Shown here: piece after piece, positions 1 through 10,675 of the stretch | How the letters are laid out: each line of letters begins with the position of its first letter | Numbering within the stretch: position 1 is the first letter of the stretch | NCBI GenBank assembly: GCA_037127315.1 | Contig: JBBBDQ010001294.1 | Coordinates: 804,501-868,500 of the forward strand | Length of the DNA stretch: 64,000 nucleotides | Origin: Ascarosepion bandense | Lineage: Eukaryota; Mollusca; Cephalopoda; Sepiida; Sepiidae | Direction: 5' to 3' | Translations under genes and position numbers: made by a program | Notes under the pieces: model-generated | The model's input: only the letters and a program-made list of their open reading frames with translations | Told to the model about the DNA's origin: nothing | Databases searched by the model: none

Positions 1-19
1 TATAACTGAAAAGAAAATG

Positions 20-620
20 TTAGGAATGATGGGGAAAAGAAAAAAAACAAGCAAAGCAAATATAATAGAAAATAAAGAAGTGTTACTCCCAGGATTCATC
101 ATAGGCAGCCATAAGCTGCGCAAAATAAGATACGCAGATGATACAGTGTTGATAGCAGACACAGAAAGGAAACTACAAGACTTCCTGCAGAAGGCAGGTA
201 AAGAAAGTAAAAAGAAAAGACTACATATAAACTACAAGAAAATTGAATTCATGGTCATCATTAAAAAGAGGAGCCCAAAATGCCAACTACAGGTGGGAGA
301 TACTAAAATCAAGCAGGTTCAGAAATTTAAATACCTGGGAAGTGTTCTAACAGAGGATGAAAAGTGAAACACTATGATCCAAAGGTGCATTAGCATGACC
401 AAGAATGCATTTCAAAAGCTAAGCAAAGTATTAAGAGTCAGAAAAATTCTGTTAGAAACAAAGAAAAGAGTACTGGAATGTTATGTGATTGATGTCCTAC
501 ATAGCAGAAAATGCTGGACTATCTCCTCCAGGATGAAGAAGAGACTTGAATCAACAGAAATGTTGTTCTGCAAAAAATACTGAGAATACCAGGGACTGAA
601 CATGTGAGAAATGATATAGT
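20..620 (+). pseudogene. RTE-clade LINE reverse transcriptase fragment
   Basis: Two open segments (17-367 and 374-583), separated by one in-frame stop, read as the middle and thumb of a non-LTR reverse transcriptase. The catalytic YADD box lies at residues 39-42 of the first segment (bases 131-142), followed by VLIAD and, about 60 residues on, the FKYLGSVLTED block. The second segment continues with FQKLSKVLR and the CWTISS block. Motif order matches RTE elements. No endonuclease part is present, and the copy breaks off where a SINE tail begins. It is dead and 5'-truncated. Confidence 0.85.
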
Positions 621-746
621 TTCAGTCAGATAAATGTGATATACAATATATGATTGAACAATCATGTCTCTTTTTGATTCATGACTGACAAAGAAGAAAT
701 TTTTCCTGCAGTAGGTTCCCTTTTCTTTTTGTGGTAGACTGGTTGG
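621..746 (-). mobile_element. SINE-1, 3' fragment
   Basis: Read on the minus strand this is the 3' third of the most common SINE in the window: the tggtagactggttgg block, the ttcctgcagtagg block, a hairpin around catgtctc, and the terminal cagtcag. It abuts the broken end of the preceding RTE fragment and lacks the tRNA-like head. Confidence 0.7.
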
Positions 747-763
747 AATACTAAAATCAAGCA

Positions 764-1206
764 ATATTTGTCTATATTTCTGAGATGAAGTAGTATTTAT
801 AGTATTTGGACTATTGTCCTCATCTTTGCTGCCATTTGTACAACATTTTGGCCATTGTACACTCCGGCCTTCTTCAGGTGCTAGGAATTTTGAACCGAAC
901 ACTTTATTACAATCCTTAAGGACACATGTCCCAGTAGATATAGTTGTTAGTTCCTGTGACTTGACCCAAAGTGTTTCATACCCGCTACAGCAGTGATGAA
1001 CAAGTAACTTGCAGTATTAGCAGGAGATAACTCATGACTTCCAATCATGGCATTACTACTAATGAGAATGATATACCCAGTGATTGTAATAAAGGGTTCT
1101 GTTTGAAATTCCTAGCACCTGAAGAATGCCCGAGTGTACACCAGCCAAGATGTTGTACAAATGGCAACAAAGATGAGGACAATAGTCCGAATAATGTAAA
1201 TACTGT
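764..1206. mobile_element. Fold-back (FB1) element inserted in an RTE LINE, 11-bp TSD
   Basis: The left arm (about 764-905) is the reverse complement of the right arm (about 1080-1206): both contain the block around aaagatgaggacaatagtcc. The unique middle holds a tRNA-like stretch (gtgacttgaccc and a weak B-box-like region). The 11-bp sequence aaaatcaagca occurs at 753-763 and 1207-1217, and LINE sequence continues across the insertion, so these are real boundaries. Similar copies recur in the window. The long inverted ends and 11-bp duplication resemble Mutator-like non-autonomous elements, but a Penelope-type origin is also possible. Confidence 0.7.
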
Positions 1207-1217
1207 AAAATCAAGCA

Positions 1218-1640
1218 GGCTCAAAAATTTAATTATCTGTAAAGTGTTCTGTCTCTCTTCCTGTATGGCAGTGAATGCTGGGCAATATCTTCAAAGATAA
1301 AGAAGATTCTTAAAGCAAGAGAAATGTAATTCTACAGAAAGATGCTGAGGATATGAAAATGTTACTGACAAAAATGGAAACAAAAAAGAAAGTCATAGTT
1401 TACATCAGGAAAAGGCAGTTGAAATTTCAGGAATATGTAATGAGAAAAGTGGCTGATACAGGGAAGATTGAGAGATAGAGGAAAGCAGCATTTAACAAAC
1501 TGGATGAGCTTGAGTAAATGGATGGTAGAAAAAGGTTTGGTAGAAATAACAAAAACACAGAACTTAAGAGCTTCAAGGGACAAGAAAATGTGGAGGTCTA
1601 TAGCCACCTACATCCGGAAAGGACACATCACATAAAAGAA
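1218..1640 (+). pseudogene. RTE LINE 3' portion, internally deleted
   Basis: Sequence resumes as RTE right after the fold-back insertion (FKYL-like block), skips a segment, then shows the tggcagtgaatgctggg block (CWTISS), the RKRQLKF region, and the C-terminal block ending near cacctacatccggaaagg. Several stops and frameshifts make it non-coding. Confidence 0.75.
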
Positions 1641-1844
1641 GACTGACATATATAATTCTGGAACTGCCCACTTCTTATTTCCCAATTTTGAGTTCAAAGG
1701 CATTTATGTGTGCTTCTGGATGAATTATTTTTCCATTCTACAAAACAAAAACAAAAATGTCAGAAGCCTCTTGCTATTTCCATTGCAAATGTTCTGACAA
1801 GCAATGTCCTTTAGTTCCACCAGTTCTGACTGGACATTTGAACA

Positions 1845-2034
1845 GCTTCTTGATGAATGGTAGAACAGGGTTTGAGAGAAATAACAAAAAGACAAAATAA
1901 AAAACCTCTACCAAATGGATGTCAGTGCAAAGTTTGGGAAAAATAACAGGACAAAATATATTAAGAGCTACAAAAAACAGGAAGATGTGGAGGACTATGA
2001 TCACCTAGGTTCTGAAGGGACATGGCACATAAAA
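1845..2034 (+). pseudogene. RTE LINE C-terminal tail, second copy
   Basis: Repeats the final part of the preceding LINE: atggtagaacagggtttg, then agctacaaaaaacaggaagatg, ending ctgaagggacatggcac. A minus-strand SINE starts four bases later. It is a truncated tail with stop codons. Confidence 0.7.
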
Positions 2035-2037
2035 TAG

Positions 2038-2327
2038 TTAGTCAGTTAAGTGTCATATGTGATACCTGCTTGGGCAATCATATCTCAAAAGTGACTGGGC
2101 AGAAGATTTTCCCACAGTAGGTTGCTATTACTTTCTATGGTAAACTGGTTGCCAGCCAAGGCTATAGAACTCAATCTGTCCTGTTATTTAGCTAATAACT
2201 GGAGGAAAGGGACGAATTAATACTTTTACCAAGAGTATTTACGTGTTAGTGAATGCAACTGGATTTCAAACTCAGCTTCCCGATTTCTCATGCTGAGCTG
2301 ATATCTACTATGCCGCAACGCACATCC
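2038..2327 (-). mobile_element. SINE-1 (tRNA-derived), near full length
   Basis: On the minus strand it starts ggatgtgcgttgcggca (A-box-like head), has a degenerate B-box region before ccagttg, the body ggtattaat...agttat, the tggcaac block, and ends cttaactgact. It sits immediately 3' of an RTE tail. Confidence 0.8.
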
Positions 2328-2333
2328 ACATAA

Positions 2334-3850
2334 AAGAAGTATGTAAAAAAAGAAAGGATGAGAGAATGCTAACAGGAAGAAGGAATAATGGAGAAGGAAA
2401 TGTACAGATCATATAAAGTAAATGCAAGAATGAAAAAAATGGGAAAAACTGAAAGGGAATTGAATAACTGCAATAAATGGAAGAATTAGTAAAAGATTAC
2501 TCTAGTAAAGAAGCATTAATTTTAAGAAAGTATTGAGAGAGAATGAAAGGAACTAATTTATAGATAGCAGTATTATAACATAAAAAAAGCATTGGAATCG
2601 AAGTAGGTGGAATGATATGAAGAATAAAAGAGAACAAATCAATGGACAGGTGGAAGTTTTGAAAGATAAGAGGAAAGCAAGATTTGGTAAATGAATCGGC
2701 AAAAAGATGGTAGGACAAAGGAAATGTACAAGGTAGAAAAAGACACGGGAAGGCTGAACAGGGAAAGAAATGAGAGAAAGTAAGAAGTTAGCAAAAAGAA
2801 AGCAATAAAAAAAAAAAGAAGGAAGGAAGGAAGATAGAAATCAAAGCCCTGAGAATTTCAAAGAACTTGCAGAAAAGATTTTGAATTCGGAATAAAGCGA
2901 ACATTAAGTAAATCTGATTCTACCGTTTTTGGCAGGATGAAAGGAGTTAGATACAAGACTGTGATTAAGGATGGAATGAACGAATGCCATAAAAACCACC
3001 TTCACAGCAATAACGGCAGTCGTGGTGCTGTAGTGGGGGAATTCTACATATGCGCACACAAAAATGGAGATAAAAAAATGGAGGGAAGAATTAAAGAAAG
3101 AAAAATACATGGCTACTTGGTGATAAACACTGTTTCCAAAATGAAGTAAAGACAAAAAAAACAAAAAGGAACAGTCCAATTTCTTATCTGAAACTTTGTA
3201 TTTTACAGCCAAAGAATTGGTTGTGAGATAGAGATGGAATGGGAGTGGGTTATGCAAAAGATGGCTGGAAGCCTTAGAAATGCATGTCTGGAGTAGAAAA
3301 AAAAACTTGAAGATAAGAGACTCTGGTAAAAAGAAAAAAAAATGTTGAAAAAGCAAAACTAAAAAATAAAAATTCTTACACATCCATTTCATCCATCCTA
3401 CTGACAAAAAGTTTCTCACAGAGAAAAAGGAAAAAAGATTAAAATGAAAGTAAAAATGATAAATATCAAACAAGAGAGAATTCTCCTCAACGATGAAGTT
3501 TTTATTTTGCTGTTGTTGTTGTTGTTGTTGTTGTTTAAGCAAAGAGTAAAAGAGAAAAAAAAATTACAGAAGCGAAGGAAAAATGATCTGTTCTTGTACT
3601 CGGCTCTTGTATTGAAAATTTATGTGACATTCAAAATAGATGACATGATGTATTTTTTTTACCTTTAACACTTTTTCTGTTGTCATGATGTCGCACATGT
3701 AGGAATAAGGATGTAATCCTCGTAGGAGAAATATGTACGTGTTCACAAATCATCTTTTACAACTGAGCCTCTTTATAATGGTGTCTAACGTTATATACAA
3801 AAGTTATAATCTTCTGAAAATTTTGTCTCTCTATCTATCTTTTGCTTACA
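2334..3850. other. No gene recognised; purine-rich AT-rich DNA
   Basis: A-rich, G-rich plus strand with short open frames in both directions but no recognisable motif or coding signature. It contains a (TTG)n tract and a short ggaa repeat near 2818-2833. Confidence 0.6.
3510..3534 (+). repeat. (TTG)n microsatellite
   Basis: About eight TTG units, which create a poly-leucine or poly-glutamine run in overlapping chance frames. Confidence 0.9.
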
Positions 3851-4120
3851 GTCAAATCACGTTTAAACACCGTTCTTAAAACGATCACCAAAATTAAACA
3901 ACAACAAACCTTGTCAGTACCTTGATGGGTGAACACTGGAGAATACCAGGTGTTGCAAGCTTGGATGTGCAGGTGGTGTAATGGATAATGGCTGAGAATT
4001 TTTAATCACAGATCCAAGTTCCAACTAAAGTTGACTTTGTTATATTGACTTATGCACAAACACCCCTGGGATATCTACGAATCCACTAGTTCTTCCTCCC
4101 AGCTATGGATTAATTAGTAA
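3851..4120 (+). mobile_element. 5S rRNA-tRNA chimeric SINE, decayed copy
   Basis: Bases 3851-3960 align by eye with 5S rRNA: gtcaaatcacg, acgatcacca, the gatgggtgaacac block (internal control region) and gaataccaggtg. They run directly into the SINE body at ggatgtgcaggtggtgtaatgg (3962 on), followed by a decayed B-box region and the agctatgg block. The order matches the copies at 35.1 and 58.9 kb. It lacks the 3' tail of those copies. Confidence 0.75.
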
Positions 4121-4240
4121 ACTTGTATCACCAAAGCATTATCACCTCCGAAAAAATAAAATAAAACTGCTTATAAAATATTTAGATTTCAGCATAAACA
4201 AACTGTACAGGTTGATTTGCTGCTAAACAAAAAACAGCTA

Positions 4241-4382
4241 TTTGTCTATATATCTGAAATGAGATAGTATTTACAGTATTTACATTATTCGGACTATTGT
4301 CCTCATCTTTGTTGCCATTTGTACAACATTTCAGCTGTTGTACAAAGATGAGGACAATAGTCTGAGAAATATAAATACTGTA
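4241..4382. mobile_element. Minimal fold-back (FB1) hairpin with 12-bp TSD
   Basis: About 142 bp that is nearly all two inverted arms: tactattgtcctcatctttg-type sequence on the left and caaagatgaggacaatag on the right, joined at ttgtacaacatttcagctgttgtac. Flanks aaaaaacagcta occur at 4229-4240 and 4383-4394. It has the same termini as the larger copy at 764-1206 but has lost the middle. Confidence 0.75.
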
Positions 4383-4844
4383 AAAAAACAGCTAATCAAT
4401 CTATCAAAATTAGTAGTTGTGATTAATTCAAAACAATAAGAAAATAACATGTAACAGTTTATAAAAGCATTATATCACCATATCATTTTATAAACCATTT
4501 TAATAGCAAAATTACAATATACATATATATATATATATGAAATTATTTGTTTGAGCGTTATTTTTAATTGATACTTGTATTTGAGTAGATATTCTGTTTT
4601 TAATCAAACAGTATAGTTTTATATTTATTTCTACCAGCCTGTTTATTTTCAATAAGTTTTGTACAAAAATGTGCGTCATTCAGCATTTCATCCAAAATTT
4701 ATCATGAATATACTGTTTGATTAAAAACAGAATATCTACTCAAATATGAGTATTGATTAAAAAAAATCTTCAAACAAATAATTTCAATGTGTCAGTTGTT
4801 AAAACCATTTCATTAATCTTCGGGATTTTCCATAACATTGTATG

Positions 4845-4847
<3 letters not shown>

Positions 4848-4880
<33 letters not shown>

Positions 4881-4905
4881 TGTGTGTGTGCTTATGTGTG
4901 TGTGT
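4848..4905. repeat. (CA)n-(GT)n palindromic microsatellite
   Basis: A CA run switches strand sense at cacgtg into a GT run, giving a self-complementary dinucleotide tract. Confidence 0.95.
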
Positions 4906-5369
4906 GTTTTTTTATGTCTGTGTGGGTTTATTTGGGCACCAATCCCACTCTTATACAAGTTTAATTAAAATGACTAACAATGTACTGTGGTTAAGTATTT
5001 TAATTTTGTCAGTAATATCAACTATGAACATGGCCACAATAAGCCGACCATCTTAAAAAATAAAATATTCCTATAACTCAAGATACAGATACATAAAATA
5101 ATCAATGTATTCAGTTAAAATTGAAAATAAAATCATTCTTAATAATGGCTAATGGTATAGTCAAAAGTACTTTTGATTTACAGAATATTTGAAGAATTTC
5201 TACATAATTTATGTCCAGAAAAGGTGTAAATTATAGGAACACAAAGAAAAATTATATGCAAAACTTAACAATGTACCTTGTCTGTTCTTTTTTAATGAAA
5301 CATATATATATGTATATATAATTAATACAAGTAAAATGTTTGTCACTTAGCTGGTTGATTATACTTTAA

Positions 5370-5435
5370 GCACCCTGACTCCAAAGTTTTTAGATGGACC
5401 CTCTCAGAATCATTCTATCCACTCATCAGATGATA
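5370..5435 (-). ncRNA. Degenerate hammerhead ribozyme motif
   Basis: On the minus strand CTGATGA (5429-5423) is followed by a possible 5-bp stem II (GTGGA with TCCAT) enclosing an AGAAT/ATTCT hairpin. Next comes AAAA where GAAA is required, then a 3-bp stem III (ACT/AGT) and a GTC cleavage triplet. Flanks can form a partial stem I. The missing G12 predicts loss of activity. This is the layout of type I hammerheads in Penelope-like elements. Confidence 0.4.
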
Positions 5436-5589
5436 TCAGTAAATGACTGTTTATACTTCTTGATTCTACTTTTTATATGTACTTTTCATTGCTGCAATTT
5501 TTCTTTTATTATATAGTGAGGGTGTATGAGTATTCATGCACATGTGTCCATACACCCATGAAAAAGGCTGAAGGTCACAAAAACCATTA

Positions 5590-5790
5590 TATTAAAATAT
5601 CAACAACAAAGATGAAGACATTAGTTGAAATAATAACTCCTCATCTTAGAAATTCAGCTGGAAATTATCAAATCAGTACAGATCCAATGTGATATACCAA
5701 TGGAGAAATAATAACAACAAAGATGAGGATATTAGTTTAAATAATGATAGCTCCTCATCCCAGATATTCAGACAGAATCATTATATTCAA
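5590..5790 (+). repeat. Fold-back family relic, tandem half-arms
   Basis: The arm hallmark aacaaagatgaggata...agt occurs twice (5609 and 5715 regions), each followed by an aactcctcatc-like block and a decayed atattcag end. Direct rather than inverted orientation suggests a rearranged relative. Confidence 0.45.
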
Positions 5791-5794
5791 ACTT

Positions 5795-6640
5795 AAAAAA
5801 TGTTTCCAAAAAAATGTAAAACTTTACCGAAAATTGCAGACATTATTTACAGATAGTAAATAGACCAAGAAGAGAAAATTGAAAATAATTGCCAAAAATT
5901 GTAATGTAAATAATCTTGATTATATATAATTATAGAGAGAATAGATATTTATAGGAAAAAGAAGTGCTGTTAGTTCCATAATCAGCTTGAAGCAATACTG
6001 AAGGCAACCAGAAAAAAAAAAACACAAAATAAACATTATCCAATTTAGGATTTTTTATCTTCGTTTCGAGTTGTGATATTTGTTTTTGAAAGCTGTGAAA
6101 ATGTCCATAAAACTCGAGTTAAAAATTAATCTTGCTATATTTCTGTGTTTGAATTTCAATGGCTTAAATGAGTTCAATCCTCAGGACAATCAGTGAAAGT
6201 TTAAATTTTCTGCTAAATGATAAAGGCAGCATCTGAAAATAAATTAATTTAATAAAAGAATAATGCAGTTGAATAAGCAGACCCCTAATTCTCATGTTTG
6301 AATAATTGGCTATAAAATAAATGGCTATAATATTCAAACTCTATCATTATTTCTATGGGAAACATGCATATGAGCTCACTTCTTTAGTTCCACTAGATCA
6401 CACCTTTATAGCTAGGTCGTGGTTCTATCACCCTCATCTCTTTCATATTCCAAACATAAAGAGTAAGCTCCACACAGACAGCATTTTGCCTATTTTGTGG
6501 AGTTGTACACTGGTTCAAATCATCCCATGTTTGGACATTTCACTGAAAGACGAGACACAGACAGTACAATTGGTTGACGCTTTAAGTTTTTTCAAGTTTA
6601 AGCTCTCATCCAGTATATTTCTTTTAAGAACATTCTTTCT
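5795..6640. other. No gene recognised
   Basis: AT-rich sequence. A reading frame open from 6321 runs into the zinc-finger fragment that follows, but its first 110 residues show no recognisable motif. Confidence 0.5.
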
Positions 6641-6659
6641 CAGCTCTTCGGTCGTCATC

Positions 6660-6985
6660 ATGGAGTTTATCAAGACAGAACGAGGAGGCAGAAAGCTTTT
6701 ATTTGAGGGATACGCTTATATTATTGACAAAACTAGAGAATCTAAAAGTTACTGGAGGTGTAATCAATGAAAACCGTGCAATGCAAGACTGACAACAATC
6801 AATGATGTATTTAGCAGAACACTTTCAGAACACTCACATCCACCAACACATGGACAGTTTGCCGATATTTTAAAAAAAAACTGGATGAGCGCTTGAACTT
6901 TTAAAGATTTAAAGTGTTGACCAATTGTTCTGTCTGAGAATTGTCTGTCAGCAAACTGTTCATTGGCAAATTGTCTTTTGCTGCT
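6660..6985 (+). pseudogene. FLYWCH-type zinc-finger fragment, probable MULE transposase relic
   Basis: An ATG at 6660 opens MEFIKTERGGRKLLFEGYAY, then KSYWRC. After one in-frame TGA the same frame continues with PCNARL and the paired histidines in HSHPPTHGQ. Together these give the F-L-Y-W-C-C-H-H pattern of a FLYWCH zinc finger. In molluscs such fingers commonly occur on Mutator-like (MULE) transposases; that link is family knowledge. No MULE catalytic domain follows. A second copy lies about 1.3 kb downstream. Confidence 0.65.
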
Positions 6986-7003
6986 GTTCTTTTTTTTTTT
7001 TTT

Positions 7004-7205
7004 TTTTTAATCGTTCACCCCGAGCAGTGCGGTAACGCCACTGATGTGTAGGGAGCTACGTAATAATGAAAAGATTGGAAAAGAGAAAACCGGAAACCAC
7101 ATCCTAAACAGGGAACAAGGGATGAGCCTCTAAACCTGTTCAATAGACGTGGGTGGAGTGTGAACCGGGCGATAGATAGATCTATCTACTCCAATTGAAA
7201 AAAAA
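7004..7205 (-). mobile_element. SINE-like element with a CR1-type LINE tail
   Basis: Reading on the minus strand, it begins ggagtagatagatc, contains gcccggttcacactcc (a rough B-box), and ends cggggtgaacgattaaaaaa, the same 3' end as the CR1-like LINEs here (cttggggtgaaatgattaaaa). It shares its body with 34.1-34.45 kb. The interpretation as a SINE borrowing a LINE tail is an inference. Confidence 0.5.
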
Positions 7206-7799
7206 AACATGGTGGTAAAAGTCCAGTCAAGAGATTTCTGCTAAAATCAAAAAAAAAAAAAAAAAGAATTAAAAGAAAGCCAATTAAACATGAAAAGCTT
7301 AAAATTTAAAATTAGGCAGAAAAAGAAAAAAAATTTCAAATAAAAGATTCTCAACTCGACACGAGGGTCTTCTCTTTCGACATTGAAGAAACGATGTTTC
7401 ATCATGTAGTTAATGTTATTTTAAAAATAGTATTTTCTCACTGATTTATCATAAATACTCAGATCCACTTCTATATTGAGCACTGTTTCAAATCAATGCT
7501 TCCATCGCTGTTAATACTTTCTTTGTTTTTTATACATTTGGATATATAAAATTACTTCTCTTGGCAACACTGACATTTCAGTTGTATCTATAGATATTTC
7601 TTTCCACTAGTCTTTTAAGTAAGAAACCCCTACCCACAGGACGTCATTTTGTTACCAATGCACTGATTGGGTCACATTTCATGTTTTTCTTTGTGACACC
7701 ATTTGGAGTGAAATTTTTAATCTTCCCATTGAAAATTGTGTTTCCTAGATTTCTTCCTGGTTGAAAGCCAGTGTCAAAGTTTTTGTACCAGTACAGAAA

Positions 7800-7990
7800 T
7801 ACCGAGTAAAAGTGCAATGTTATCCTTGGTTTGCCCCTGCCTTTTCAGCTTCTATGTCCCACAGAAATCACTTTTTCTGGGTATACTCAGTCACATTCCA
7901 ACTACCATGACATGGCTTCCCTCTGTCTTTTCTGTGAATATTTTCATGGTAATTGTTATAATGAATGATCCTCTTTGGTACTTCAACCAC
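7800..7990 (+). pseudogene. CR1/Jockey-group LINE RT C-terminal fragment
   Basis: One frame reads MASLCLFCEYFHGNCYNE followed by a stop and SSLVLQPH, matching the conserved NVASLCLFYKYFHGKCS block found in minus-strand copies at 51 kb. Surrounding frames are broken. Confidence 0.65.
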
Positions 7991-8019
7991 ATAATCTAAA
8001 AATAAATCTAAAATTTACT

Positions 8020-8160
8020 GGAGGTGCAAACAACAAAAACTGCACAACACAAGCCCGACAATAATCGATTTTGTAATTAGCAGAATGTCTTTAGAACACA
8101 TGGACAGTTCATTGTCCAGTTTCTAAAAAAAAATTACTAGATGAGAGCTAGAAGTTGAAA
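8020..8160 (+). pseudogene. Second FLYWCH-type fragment
   Basis: Reads YWRCKQQKLHNTSP in one frame and shares non-coding sequence with the copy at 6745-6905 (tactggaggtg, the acatggacagtt block, the ggatgagcg-like block). It is truncated and frameshifted. Confidence 0.5.
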
Positions 8161-9037
8161 AGTCTTAAAGTGTTGACTAACTGTCCTGTCTGGAAATTGT
8201 CAGTTAGTTGACTGTCTGTCCGCGAATTGTCTTTCTGTAAATTCTCTGCTAACCAAATCATACTCATTCCAAATCATACTCATTTCCTTTGTATTCCATT
8301 GGTTTTAGAAGAGCCAACTGGTTGAAACACTTGCTTTCTTACCATAAGACCAGGTTTGAATATCACCATGATCAATTTGTCAGAAAAGTAACTTCTTGAT
8401 GTTATTAGCTTGCAACTTGTAAAATGGGTTCAATTATATGCTAGTCTTAAAGTGTTGACTAACTGTCCTGTCTGGAAATTGTCAGTTAGTTGACTGTCTG
8501 TCCGCGAATTGTCTTTCTGTAAATTCTCTGCTAACCAAATCATACTCATTCCAAATCATACTCATTTCCTTTGTATTCCATTGGTTTTAGAAGAGCCAAC
8601 TGGTTGAAACACTTGCTTTCTTACCATAAGACCAGGTTTGAATATCACCATGATCAATTTGTCAGAAAAGTAACTTCTTGATGTTATTAGCTTGCAACTT
8701 GTAAAATGGGTTCAATTATATGCTAGACGATTTTTCTCATCGGAATCCATCTTACATTTGTAAAACCCTAAATACTGAATATTGTTATCATGTCTGGTCT
8801 GGTGTTTCAGCCATGTATCTATAGATTCTTGACAAAGGTTTGAATATCACCATGATCAATTTGTCAGAAAAGTAACTTCTTGATGTTATTAGCTTGCAAC
8901 TTGTAAAATGGGTTCAATTATATGCTAGACGATTTTTCTCATCGGAATCCATCTTACATTTGTAAAACCCTAAATACTGAATATTGTTATCATGTCTGGT
9001 CTGGTGTTTCAGCCATGTATCTATAGATTCTTGACAA
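8161..9037 (+). repeat. Two overlapping recent tandem duplications
   Basis: Bases 8161-8442 are repeated as 8443-8724 (period 282). Bases 8634-8835 are repeated as 8836-9037 (period 202). By eye I see no differences between copies, and the second duplication reuses the end of the first, so they happened in sequence. An assembly duplication is the alternative. Confidence 0.85.
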
Positions 9038-9242
9038 AATTCAAGAAAAGAATCTACAATATCATTGGTTCTAACCCGACATCTTGGTTTTAATCACTCC
9101 CCAATGAAAAAATATTTTCATAACAATGACAAGCTTTTTTTTAATTCATGAAATTAAGTTTAGCTCTAGATTAGAAGCTACATCTCATCTTTTTACAACT
9201 AAAATTGCTACATAAAAAGAGTTTTATTCTAATGAGTTCTTA

Positions 9243-9470
9243 TTTACATTCTTTGAACTGTTCTCCTCATCTTTATTGCCATATTCACAACTTTTTGGCC
9301 ATAGTACACTCTGACCTTTTTTGGTTTTTGGAATTTCAAACTAAAACCTTTATTTTGATCACTGGGATAGATTCCAATTCCAATCACCTGAAGAATATCA
9401 TAGCAGACAACATTCGAAACATTGTGAATATGGCAATAAAGATCAAGACAGCAGTCCAAAGAAATAAAGA
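9243..9470. mobile_element. Fold-back (FB1) element copy
   Basis: Left arm tctcctcatctttattgccatattcacaa and right arm ttgtgaatatggcaataaaga are inverted copies, so the overlapping minus and plus frames give nearly the same peptide. The middle retains the atttcaaactaaaacc block of the longer copies. Confidence 0.65.
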
Positions 9471-9480
9471 TAAATAAAGA

Positions 9481-9845
9481 TTTCTTCTCTCACACTTCTT
9501 GCCCATGGAAGTCTCATCTGACTTTTTGCTTCCCTGTCAAAAATTTAAATGTTATGCCAACTGCCATCTACTATCTTCTTTAAATCTTCTTCATTTATTG
9601 TTGTCTCTTCTCAATAATGTTTTCGCAGTTTTTTTCCCTCTTGCATCTTAGTGGCTTTATCACCTTTCTTGAGGTGATATGATTAAAAATTAATTATGAA
9701 ATGTCAATCATCATCTTCTGTCTTCTTTTAAATCATGTTCTTTGATTGTCATCTCTCCTCAATAATGTTTTTTCAGTTTCTTTCACACTTGCATCTTAGT
9801 GGCTTTATTGCCTTGCCTGGGAAGTGATATGATTAAAAAGAAATA
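9481..9845 (+). mobile_element. CR1-like LINE 3' tails, two in tandem
   Basis: Each unit runs from the frameshifted end of the coding region (aatttaaatgttatgcc) through a pyrimidine-rich stretch to cttagtggctttat..cctt..tgatatgattaaaaa, the 3' end of this LINE family. The second unit repeats the first from about 9690. Confidence 0.65.
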
Positions 9846-9849
9846 TTTT

Positions 9850-10670
9850 ACTTAAATCCCATTCAGACTTTTTAGAAATTCAGCTCTCCAGGGATTTAAT
9901 GATTGAAATCTCCTTAGGGCCAATAGGAGTAAAAAGAAAAACAAACAAAAAACAGCAAATAACTGAACCACTTTCAAAGAATTGGTTTAACCTCATGAAT
10001 ACAAGAGAAGTGTTTCTGAAAATTACCCATTTCATCTCCTTATTAGTCCACAGATCCGTTAAAGATACCTCATCTCACAAGCCAAACATTTCTTTTTATA
10101 GACCTTTATAAGACTACATGATCAAGCCACACTGCGTTCTTTAATTAGAATTAAGAATTTCCCGTGAATGGATCATGCATAATTATCAACTTTCTATATT
10201 TATGTGGGGAGGAATCATTGCCGCTTATTTATTCATGGCAGGACTAACGTTCTTGTCTTTGCTGGTTTTATCATTGCATTCTATCAGGTTCTTTTTCTAT
10301 ATGCCTAATGAAATCTTTATGCCGACTTACACCCCCCCATTCATGGGATGGACAAACACAGCTTTTCCACAATGTGTCAGTTTGGGTCTGAATTTCTCTA
10401 TTTATGACACAGAGTAGAGATGCTGTCCAACCATTTATTCAGATAACAGATACCACTTAACATTCATAAGGCAATTTCTGTCCAATATTTCTTTCTTTGT
10501 TTTGTTTTGTCAAGTGAGTTATTTTAATTTCCAACGCTATTACTTCAGGCCAGAATTTTGGCCTGCCATCCTCTTTGGGTAGAATTCAATTTCCCCTGAT
10601 TCTATTTAAACCGAAAACTACTTTCCATTAATTGCAAAAATTATTATCACTGCTATTTACCCTATTTATA
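9850..10670. other. No gene recognised
   Basis: An open stretch at 10175-10417 is hydrophobic but shows no domain or splice context. Nothing else supportable. Confidence 0.5.
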
Positions 10671-10675
10671 AATAA

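Noticed and set aside
2904..3542. Longest minus-strand frame in the first 5 kb (212 residues)
   Set aside because: Poly-Gln from a TTG run, then Phe/Leu/Ser-rich sequence expected from A-rich DNA. No motif, and no coding signature.
4753..5056. Overlapping open frames on both strands across the CA/GT tract
   Set aside because: They are translations of a dinucleotide repeat and give only alternating residues.
10175..10417. 80-residue hydrophobic plus-strand frame resembling a membrane protein
   Set aside because: Hydrophobicity is expected from T-rich DNA. No splice context, no homologous motif.
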